Source: Desulfobacula sp.
Lineage (GTDB): Bacteria; Desulfobacterota; Desulfobacteria; Desulfobacterales; Desulfobacteraceae
Direction: 5' to 3'
DNA: 5,855 bases
NCBI GenBank assembly: GCA_029940245.1
Contig: JAOZRF010000197.1
Location: 1-5,855, forward strand
The stretch's first letter is position 1. Every line of letters begins with the position of its first letter. The notes under the pieces were generated by a model, which was not told where the DNA came from, ran no database searches, and saw nothing but the letters and a program-made list of their open reading frames with translations. A program made the translations under genes and the position numbers. This document shows positions 1 to 4,485 of this stretch, in pieces.

Positions 1-503
1 ATTCTTTGCCGCATTCCCCCGCTCAGTTGATGGGGGTATTCTTTTGCCCGTTTTTGGGGTAAAGGAATACCAACCATGTTCAAGAGTTCAACCGTCCGGT
101 CCCGGGCTTCTCTGGCGGTTATGCCCAGATGGTTGATCATGACTTCATCTATCTGGAACCCTATGGAAAGAACAGGGTTCAGTGAGGTCATGGGTTCCTG
201 GAAGATCATTGCGATATACCGTCCCCGGATTGAGTTCAGTTCTTGTTCAGACATTTGCAGCAAATTCTGATTTTTAAAAAGGATCTGACCCGAATGGAAC
301 TCGGCAGGCGGAACGTCAAGCAACTTTAAAATTGATAAGGCGGAAACTGTTTTACCGCATCCGGATTCACCCACAAGTCCCAATGTCTCTCCATGGTTGA
401 TATGGTAGGATACGCCATCAACAGCTTTTGCCAGGCCTTCCTTAACATTAAAATATGTTCTAAGATCTTTTACTGAAAGCAATATGTCTTTTTTTCCAAC
501 CAT
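1..503 (-). CDS. Oligopeptide/dipeptide-type ABC transporter ATP-binding protein (DppD/OppD-like), N-terminal part
   Basis: This is the cytoplasmic ATPase that would power uptake of peptides, nickel or similar small solutes through a two-ATPase importer. The 167 visible residues contain the Walker A loop GESGCGKT at 45-52 (catalytic Lys51), the Q-loop FQEPMTSLNP beginning at 101 (Gln102), and the signature LSGGMRQR at 160-167, exactly where the window ends. Walker B, the H-loop and the C-terminal oligopeptide-transporter domain lie beyond the left edge. Family members are usually about 320-340 residues, so roughly half is visible. The ATG at 503 is the first in-frame start that precedes the typical opening strand (LLSVKDLRTYF), but I see no clear Shine-Dalgarno sequence before it. 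The gene has its own promoter at 662-691 and is probably the first gene of a unit continuing leftwards. The substrate cannot be read from an ATPase; uptake of the compound used by the neighbouring catabolic genes is an inference. Confidence 0.93.
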   Translation of the reverse strand, partial: MVGKKDILLSVKDLRTYFNVKEGLAKAVDGVSYHINHGETLGLVGESGCGKTVSALSILKLLDVPPAEFHSGQILFKNQNLLQMSEQELNSIRGRYIAMIFQEPMTSLNPVLSIGFQIDEVMINHLGITAREARDRTVELLNMVGIPLPQKRAKEYPHQLSGGMRQR

Positions 504-649
504 AATAACATTGATACATGAATTTGTTGTTCAATTATTAACCAGTATTGTTGTATTTTTGCTATCTACAACAGATTGAATCGCCTCCAAATTCATTTCC
601 CTATCACAGGATCCTTTTATTTTTGAAAAAAACAGGTTCTGTTCGTCAA

Positions 650-681
650 TTTTATATTTGTTTTATAAAACAAATATAAAA
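650..681. promoter_or_regulatory. 32-bp perfect palindrome over the -10 box, candidate operator
   Basis: Positions 650-681 equal their own reverse complement over all 32 bases, centred between 665 and 666 with core TTTTATAAAA and flanking ATTTG/CAAAT. The centre coincides with the -10 box of the minus-strand promoter at 662-691. A dyad of this length is typical of a binding site for a dimeric or tetrameric repressor, and a protein bound here would block RNA polymerase. Palindromes arise more easily in AT-rich DNA, but 16 matched pairs without a mismatch is well beyond background. The cognate regulator is unknown. Confidence 0.65.
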
Positions 682-691
682 CAATTGTCAA
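662..691 (-). promoter_or_regulatory. Sigma70-like promoter for the ABC transporter gene
   Basis: On the minus strand a perfect -35 TTGACA (691-686) is followed after 18 bases by TATAAA (667-662), a 5/6 match to the -10 consensus. It points towards the ABC ATPase start at 503 and lies downstream of the oxidoreductase gene, so the transporter can be transcribed separately from it. The -10 lies in the middle of a long palindrome, which suggests repression at this site. Confidence 0.7.
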
Positions 692-733
692 CTCTTTTTT
701 TACCCGCCTGGCCACCATCTGAATATTATTAAG

Positions 734-745
734 CCAGATATCTGG
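734..745. repeat. 12-bp perfect palindrome
   Basis: CCAGATATCTGG is self-complementary without a spacer. It sits between the oxidoreductase stop codon and the ABC promoter, upstream of the -35 box on the minus strand. It could be a small regulator site or part of the 3' structure of the oxidoreductase transcript; the sequence does not decide between them. Confidence 0.4.
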
Positions 746-761
746 TGCTCGACGGAGACCG

Positions 762-804
762 CCAGTTTTTCCGACTTTATTCTAACCGATTACGGAAAAA
801 CTGG
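762..804 (-). repeat. Inverted repeat spanning the oxidoreductase stop codon, possible 3' hairpin
   Basis: CCAGTTTTTCCG at 762-773 and CGGAAAAACTGG at 793-804 are perfect 12-bp complements separated by 19 bases. The proximal arm encodes the last residues of the oxidoreductase, and the loop contains its TAG stop (784-782). The minus-strand transcript would fold this into a stem at the end of the reading frame. No run of U follows it, so it is not a standard intrinsic terminator. It may protect the 3' end of the mRNA or act in a factor-dependent way. Confidence 0.5.
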
Positions 805-2095
805 AATCAGGGTTTATTTTTCTTAATCGGCTGTAAAAACCGATATTACACTCCCGTCTGGTGTAATGCATGGTGAATTTTACCGGATCACGGTCATGGT
901 CGTGTCCATTTTCGCAGGCTTCAATCAACTCTGCCATGAGCACTCCTGCCACTGGTGCATTTTTATATTGATTGCCCGATGTACCGACAGCCATATAAAA
1001 ACCGGGTAAATCAGACTTATCATAAATGGGAATCCAGTCATCTGATGCATCGTAAAGATCCACCACCCCCTGACTTTTTCCGGGTCCGGGTATGGGCAGA
1101 TTTTCAAGACGCTGAGCCACCCGCAAGACCTGGGCTGTCCACTGGTCCGTAAAGTTCTGATTGTAATTGTCCGGGTCGTCTATGTATTCAAGATGGTCAC
1201 ACGCGGGATCTTCAGAGCCGATGAGAACATGATTGCCGATCTCCGGCCGTGAATAGCAGCCTACGTCGCCATCTGAAATAATGGTTCCCAGGTTATTGTA
1301 GTCAAACCCTTCCGGTGCCGGGACATGACAGACCTCTTGCCTGAGCGGTCGGGTCTTGATATTCATTCCATCTATCACCCCGGCCATTTCGTTCAATTGA
1401 TAGGAGTGGGGGCCTGCCACATTGATCACAACGGGTGCTTCTATCTTAATACCATCGGCCAGTTTGATCCCGGCACAGCGGCCATTCTTTTTAAGGATTT
1501 CCTTTACTTCGGCCTTGAAAAGGTATTCTCCACCGGCGTTCTCGCCGGCAACCTGTACGTTATGAACCGACTGCTTGGGGTCACTGATGAGACCTGATTC
1601 CGGAATATAAATAGCCCCGGCAATGGCGTTGTCCGTGGGCTCACCAAAGCCCGGGTCACTGGGAAGTTTAGGGGGACCGAACTGATGAGTGTCAGCGATG
1701 GGCAATAGCTTTTTAACGCCCTCTGTATCAAGCTCCTCATAAACCACGTGTAAAGCATCCAGCGAGGACATCACGTCTTTCAAATAGTTGTTTTTTTCGG
1801 TTTTTATGACCAGGCAACCCGTGTTTATGTACTTGACCATACCTGTTTTGTCCACGGTTTTGAGATACTTTAACCAGTCCAGCCAGTAGTAATATCCCTC
1901 CCGTGCCATGGCGACCCCGTCCGGTGTGGAGTAGTGTAGCCGAATAATCGCGCATGATCCGGATGTGGAACCGAAGCCGGATCCGGATAACTTATCAACG
2001 TTAAGGACCTTTTTTCCTCTTTTAGCTAATTCAAGGCCCACACAGGCACCAATAATTCCCGCTCCAATGACGATGGCATCATATTTTTTGGACAT
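782..2095 (-). CDS. FAD-dependent oxidoreductase of the D-amino acid oxidase/sarcosine dehydrogenase (DAO) family
   Basis: This 437-residue cytoplasmic flavoprotein probably oxidises an amine or N-methyl amino acid at the C-N bond; a secondary or tertiary amine made by the adjacent methyltransferase is the obvious candidate. The N-terminal Rossmann motif is GAGIIG at 11-16, with an acidic residue (Asp34) ending the second strand to hold the FAD ribose, where Glu is more usual. GSTSGS at 42-47 and the RLHY stretch near 52-55 match the flavin-contact region of DAO enzymes. The C-terminal GTSGNQYKNAPVAG at 371-384 corresponds to the family FAD-binding loop before the last helix. Length suits a single-domain DAO enzyme; there is no folate-binding domain as in dimethylglycine dehydrogenases. 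The start is supported by AAGGAG nine bases upstream (2110-2105). The gene follows the methyltransferase by 54 bases on the same strand, so they are probably co-transcribed. Exact substrate and electron acceptor are not visible. Confidence 0.88.
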   Translation of the reverse strand: MSKKYDAIVIGAGIIGACVGLELAKRGKKVLNVDKLSGSGFGSTSGSCAIIRLHYSTPDGVAMAREGYYYWLDWLKYLKTVDKTGMVKYINTGCLVIKTEKNNYLKDVMSSLDALHVVYEELDTEGVKKLLPIADTHQFGPPKLPSDPGFGEPTDNAIAGAIYIPESGLISDPKQSVHNVQVAGENAGGEYLFKAEVKEILKKNGRCAGIKLADGIKIEAPVVINVAGPHSYQLNEMAGVIDGMNIKTRPLRQEVCHVPAPEGFDYNNLGTIISDGDVGCYSRPEIGNHVLIGSEDPACDHLEYIDDPDNYNQNFTDQWTAQVLRVAQRLENLPIPGPGKSQGVVDLYDASDDWIPIYDKSDLPGFYMAVGTSGNQYKNAPVAGVLMAELIEACENGHDHDRDPVKFTMHYTRRECNIGFYSRLRKINPDSSFSVIG

Positions 2096-2149
2096 GATTT
2101 TGAACTCCTTATTTATTTAAACTTTTTATTAAAGCAAACCTATCCGTGT

Positions 2150-3607
2150 TTATCTGCGGGTAAGCTCTTTTTCTCCTTGAATTTTAATCCGTTCCAGTTC
2201 AGTCAGTACTTCCTCTGGCAGGGCCTTTGGCTTATGGGTTTCCAGGATGCGCCTGATTTCCTCTCTGACGCGGGTTTCTACATCTTTGGAACCCTCGTCT
2301 TTCCACCGTTCAAAGGGCTGACGGGTGAAAACCCTGGATCTCCAGAGCTCTTTTCTGAAATGCTTCATGGTATGCTCCTGCTGAAGATAGTGCCCGCCCG
2401 GGCCCACCTTACCAATGACATCCAGGGCCAGGTGCTCTTCACTGACCTCAAAACCCCTTAAAAATCTTTTAGCCATACCAATGACATCATTACTCATAAC
2501 CAGTTGTTCGACACCACAGGCCATTGACATGTCCATATATCCAACATCATGAATAAGATTCAGGCCTGCCTGACCCTGGGCTAAAATATGAAAAGCAGCT
2601 TCTGCTCCTGACTGAGCGTCCAGGCATTTGGCATCCGTTGCCCCTGCCAATCCCCAGGTGGGTAAGCCCATGGATTGAGCCACTTCAGCCTGGGCGGCAA
2701 GCCCCAGGCTCATTTCCGGAGAACCAACGCTCATCAACCCCTGGGCCATGTCAAGAATACCGAAATTGCAGCCAAGCCCCACGGGGCAACCCTTTTGGCG
2801 TAATTGGGCCACGACGACACAAAACATCGACTCTGCCACACCCTGAGTCACGGCCCCGGCCATGGTCACGGGTCCCGTCGCTCCCGGCTGGATGCTGGGT
2901 CCCATCATCTGGGGCAGAAATCTATCGGCTGCGATGAAAATCCTGTCAGCCACCTCTTCCGGCATGACCAATGGTGAAATCGGCTCCGGATAAAGGACCA
3001 GAAAAGGTTTTTCCCTGAGTTTGTCCATGCCGCCGGCCACCTGGGCTGCCATATCATAAATCAGCTCGGTTCCACGGGGGGTGTATGCTAAAAATACAAT
3101 GGGTTTTGTTGTATTGGTAACGGCGGCAAAAAATTCGTGCAGGTCAGCGGCTATAGCGGGGACATCCTGAGCCGATCCCATTGGCATGACCCAGTCGATG
3201 TTCTCAAGGGCATCCGCTATTCTGGCTGCGCGCACCAGATCTTCGACACGGGTTTCGTGATATTCACCAGTAAGAGCATCCTTGGTATTCGGGCTTGCCG
3301 TTGAGGTGCCATAGTAGCTGTTTCGGCCTGAAACATCCAGGGCCCGATTCCCCTGCCGGTCATAAAGGGTCCACCCCTTTGGCGCAGAAGACAGGCAGCC
3401 CTGTACAATAAACTCCGGTACCTTTACGGATTGACCCTTAACAATTGCACCTGCATCTTGAAGCATTGTGCGTACGCCTGCATGCAGCACCTTAAAACCG
3501 ACTTCTTCCAGCACCTTGAAAGCAGTCCTTTTAATTCTCTCAACCTGATCTTCGGTCAGCATTCGAAACTGTGGACTAGCCTTCAAAGTAGCATTTGTCT
3601 GGATCAT
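2150..3607 (-). CDS. MttB-family (trimethylamine methyltransferase superfamily) corrinoid methyltransferase, non-pyrrolysine type
   Basis: This 485-residue cytoplasmic enzyme should transfer a methyl group from a quaternary amine to the Co(I) of a partner corrinoid protein. The family call rests on the N-terminal LTEDQVERIKRTAFKVLEEV helix, the GTSTASPNTKDALTGE region (100-115), the barrel segments PMMGPSIQPGATGPVTMAGA-like around 233-252, and the conserved C-terminal block GPGGHYLQQEHTMKHFR (402-418) followed by a W/R-rich tail and HKPKALPEEV. Characterised pyrrolysine MttB reads through an amber codon in its active site. This frame is complete without any TAG and ends in TAA, so it belongs with the MtgB (glycine betaine), MtpB (proline betaine), MtcB (carnitine) type; the specific substrate is not readable. 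Length is normal. The start at 3607 lies four bases after a G9 tract serving as ribosome-binding site. No corrinoid protein gene is adjacent, which is unusual because it is often the neighbour. Confidence 0.9.
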   Translation of the reverse strand: MIQTNATLKASPQFRMLTEDQVERIKRTAFKVLEEVGFKVLHAGVRTMLQDAGAIVKGQSVKVPEFIVQGCLSSAPKGWTLYDRQGNRALDVSGRNSYYGTSTASPNTKDALTGEYHETRVEDLVRAARIADALENIDWVMPMGSAQDVPAIAADLHEFFAAVTNTTKPIVFLAYTPRGTELIYDMAAQVAGGMDKLREKPFLVLYPEPISPLVMPEEVADRIFIAADRFLPQMMGPSIQPGATGPVTMAGAVTQGVAESMFCVVVAQLRQKGCPVGLGCNFGILDMAQGLMSVGSPEMSLGLAAQAEVAQSMGLPTWGLAGATDAKCLDAQSGAEAAFHILAQGQAGLNLIHDVGYMDMSMACGVEQLVMSNDVIGMAKRFLRGFEVSEEHLALDVIGKVGPGGHYLQQEHTMKHFRKELWRSRVFTRQPFERWKDEGSKDVETRVREEIRRILETHKPKALPEEVLTELERIKIQGEKELTRR

Positions 3608-3627
3608 CTCGCCCCCCCCCTTTTTTT
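3608..3627 (-). promoter_or_regulatory. A7-G9 homopolymer pair at the ribosome-binding position of the methyltransferase gene
   Basis: On the minus strand seven A (3627-3621) are followed by nine G (3620-3612), then CGAG and the ATG at 3607. The G run covers about -5 to -13, exactly where a Shine-Dalgarno sequence should be, and no ordinary AGGAG is present. G runs of this length are prone to slippage during replication, which here would change the spacing and strength of ribosome binding rather than the reading frame. Confidence 0.6.
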
Positions 3628-3781
3628 GAATGTTCTCGATTATTTTTTTATCCTGATAAAAGCCACAGGCAAAACCAAACAGGTCAGCACAAAGTCGCGA
3701 ACTCTGTTCTTAAGAATTCTACCCCTGCCTGCTGAACATGAATCCGGATCTGTGGCAAATCCTGTTCAACCGCTATAAATT
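3608..3781. other. Spacer between methyltransferase start and the regulator remnant
   Basis: No intact gene is visible in these 174 bases. The minus strand has a frame reading VGWMKFIAVEQDLPQI and onward to a stop near 3667, continuing from the point where the regulator frame breaks; it could be decayed wing or effector-domain sequence, but I cannot match it to the GntR family with confidence. A weak promoter-like pair facing the methyltransferase (TTGCCT, then TAAAAA after about 16 bases, near 3675-3640) can be seen. Confidence 0.4.
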
Positions 3782-3997
3782 TCATCCACCCGACATGGCC
3801 TTTGTTAAGACATGCATTAAATTTATCCGGATATTCCCCAAACTTGCACCAAAAACCTCCTGTAATTTTCGAGTGGAGGGCAACTTATCTCCCGGCTTAT
3901 ACTCTCCGTATAGTATTGCATCCTCTATTTGATGTGTGACATCCTCAACCAGGCTAAGATTTTTTGTTTTTTCCAACTTTGGCATTATTACCATCAT
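3782..3997 (-). pseudogene. GntR-family (FadR-like) transcriptional regulator, truncated remnant
   Basis: The 71-residue frame carries a recognisable GntR winged-helix N-terminus: LVEDVTHQIEDAILYGEYKP (16-35), then PGDKLPSTRKLQEVFGAS (35-52) and NIRINLMHVLTKA (55-67). These match the family pattern of a QIxxxIxxGxxxPGxxLPS turn, an L-x-x-x-F/L-G-x-S helix and an IRxxLxxL recognition helix. Intact members continue with a KGLI..G..GG wing and a 140-160-residue effector domain (FCD type in FadR-like proteins). Here the frame stops at TGA after MSGG, and nothing convincing of the effector domain follows. The usual Arg in the S-R-G-T-I-R recognition motif is replaced (ASLGNIR). The first ATG directly follows an in-frame TAA and has no Shine-Dalgarno sequence. 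Position upstream of and codirectional with the methyltransferase suggests it once controlled that unit. A functional DNA-binding-only product is possible but less likely than decay. Confidence 0.7.
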
Positions 3998-4047
3998 TTA
4001 AATGTACTATTGATAGAATTATTAATTATTTAAATGTTCAATAGATA
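3996..4047. promoter_or_regulatory. Pair of 20-bp imperfect direct repeats, candidate operators
   Basis: ATTTAAATGTACTATTGATA (3996-4015) and ATTTAAATGTTCAATAGATA (4028-4047) agree at 17 of 20 positions. Their starts are 32 bases apart, about three helical turns, so two bound protein dimers would face the same side of the DNA. The proximal copy includes the first base pairs of the regulator start codon, which fits autoregulation by the GntR-type protein. AT-richness lowers the significance somewhat. Confidence 0.5.
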
Positions 4048-4064
4048 TCCTCTCCTTTATAGGA

Positions 4065-4094
4065 GTAGTAGGATAAGAACTTGCTTTTTGTCAA
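4065..4094 (-). promoter_or_regulatory. Possible promoter facing the regulator and methyltransferase
   Basis: A perfect TTGACA (4094-4089 on the minus strand) has only a weak -10 partner, TACTAC at 4070-4065 after 18 bases. The AT-rich dyad just upstream (4101-4117) could serve as an UP element. The -35 is convincing, the -10 is not; activation by a regulator would explain a poor -10. Confidence 0.35.
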
Positions 4095-4131
4095 GAATTA
4101 TATAAAAAGTTTTTATAACGCTGAAATATCC

Positions 4132-4179
4132 CTCCAGCCCGACAATGACACAACATATTGTGTCATTGTCGGGCTGGAG
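4132..4179. repeat. 22-bp perfect inverted repeat with 4-base loop
   Basis: The arms 4132-4153 and 4158-4179 are exact reverse complements over 22 bases, around the loop CATA. The outer part is GC-rich (CTCCAGCCCGAC) and the inner part ends in ACACAA/TTGTGT. Neither side is followed by a T run, so a normal intrinsic terminator is unlikely, and lying between divergent promoters there is no obvious transcript to end. A hairpin from a mobile element or a dispersed intergenic repeat fits better. Confidence 0.75.
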
Positions 4180-4388
4180 TAGAAGGCCACTCAAAATGGG
4201 AAATAGATATTAGCCCGGAAGAATAAAAATAATTTGATTATATCAAAAATAGGCTGGAAAAGTTAAATTTTGGTTGAATTTGAGTATAGGACACCTGTAA
4301 TCCCTCAATTTAATTTCAAAAATATCAGCTCCGAAAGTCGCCATATCGGTATTTGCACACATCATCCCATACCTGTTCCAGTTCTTCA

Positions 4389-4421
4389 AAGTGGTTTTCA
4401 ACGCACTTGTAATAACCACTT
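4389..4421. promoter_or_regulatory. 8-bp inverted repeat overlapping the racemase -35 region
   Basis: AAGTGGTT (4389-4396) and AACCACTT (4414-4421) are perfect complements separated by 17 bases and flank the candidate -35 box at 4407-4412. It could be an operator for the plus-strand unit. It is short, and it overlaps the transposase-like debris. Confidence 0.3.
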
Positions 4422-4436
4422 GCTTTGGGTTATACT
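4407..4436 (+). promoter_or_regulatory. Candidate promoter for the racemase-amidohydrolase unit
   Basis: TTGTAA (4407-4412) and TATACT (4431-4436), separated by 18 bases, match the sigma70 consensus at 4/6 and 5/6 positions. Transcription would start near 4443, giving a leader of about 40 bases before the racemase start at 4486. If real, the promoter lies within or at the edge of the transposase remnant. Confidence 0.45.
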
Positions 4437-4485
4437 CTTATGCCAGGTAAAATAATGGTTGAATTTTTTTCTAAGGATTTTTCAA

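Larger units (their letters stand above)
504..781. other. Intergenic regulatory region upstream of the ABC ATPase gene
   Basis: These 278 bases carry no gene. From right to left they hold the distal arm of a hairpin that follows the oxidoreductase stop codon (762-773), a 12-bp perfect palindrome CCAGATATCTGG (734-745), a minus-strand promoter (662-691) and a 32-bp perfect palindrome (650-681). In the untranslated leader there is a small inverted repeat AACAG-GTT-CTGTT (631-643) and a 7-bp inverted repeat TGTTGTA/TACAACA (549-555 and 567-573). The predicted leader of the ABC transcript is about 150 bases long. Confidence 0.7.
4325..4441 (-). pseudogene. Probable decayed N-terminal fragment of an IS91-like transposase
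   Basis: On the minus strand a frame from 4429 reads PKASGYYKCVENHFEELEQV, then WDDVCKYRYGDFRS, and stops at TGA (4327-4325). From memory, IS91-type transposases of related bacteria open with a similar stretch (R-x-P-K-x-S-x-x-Y-x-x-V-E-x-H-F-E-E-L-E-x-V-W-D-D-R-Y-x-x-R-Y-G-F-W-R-P). Reading past a TAA at 4432-4430 gives GIRV in the place of the usual R-P-R-N before PKAS, so the stop may be a point mutation. The zinc-binding and HUH catalytic parts are absent, so this is debris, not an active element. The family match is from recall and not verified by search. Confidence 0.5.
3998..4485. other. Divergent intergenic region between the catabolic units
   Basis: No intact gene occurs in these 488 bases. 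From left to right there are the direct repeats (3996-4047), a bulged inverted repeat TATCCT-CTCCT/AGGAG-AGGATA (4046-4075), a possible minus-strand promoter (4065-4094), a 17-bp AT-rich dyad TATAAAAA-G-TTTTTATA (4101-4117), a 22-bp perfect hairpin (4132-4179), a featureless AT-rich stretch (about 4190-4320), a transposase-like scrap on the minus strand (4325-4429) and the plus-strand promoter and ribosome-binding site of the racemase gene. Confidence 0.7.

Noticed and set aside
76..270. Plus-strand open frame of 64 codons at the left end
   Set aside because: It is antisense to the ABC ATPase, whose Walker A, Q-loop and signature motifs are intact on the other strand.
2638..2937. Plus-strand open frame of 99 codons inside the methyltransferase gene
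   Set aside because: It is a shadow frame with Pro/Ser/Arg-rich, low-complexity composition, antisense to a well-conserved gene.
2150..3607. Pyrrolysine-containing trimethylamine methyltransferase
   Set aside because: The frame has no in-frame TAG and ends in TAA at a normal family length, so amber read-through is not involved.
3431..3778. Plus-strand open frame of 115 codons
   Set aside because: It mostly runs antisense to the methyltransferase N-terminus and through its leader; the protein shows no family motif and there is no ribosome-binding site.
4132..4179. Intrinsic terminator
   Set aside because: The stem is strong enough, but neither strand has a T run after it and no gene ends nearby.
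4270..4455. Plus-strand open frame of 61 codons before the racemase
   Set aside because: It starts at TTG without a Shine-Dalgarno sequence, matches nothing I recognise, and is antisense to the more convincing transposase-like fragment.
4459..4485. TTG start for the racemase giving nine extra residues
   Set aside because: The AAGGA at 4473-4477 is correctly spaced for ATG 4486 and would lie inside the coding region if TTG were used; the extra residues are hydrophobic filler not typical of the family.
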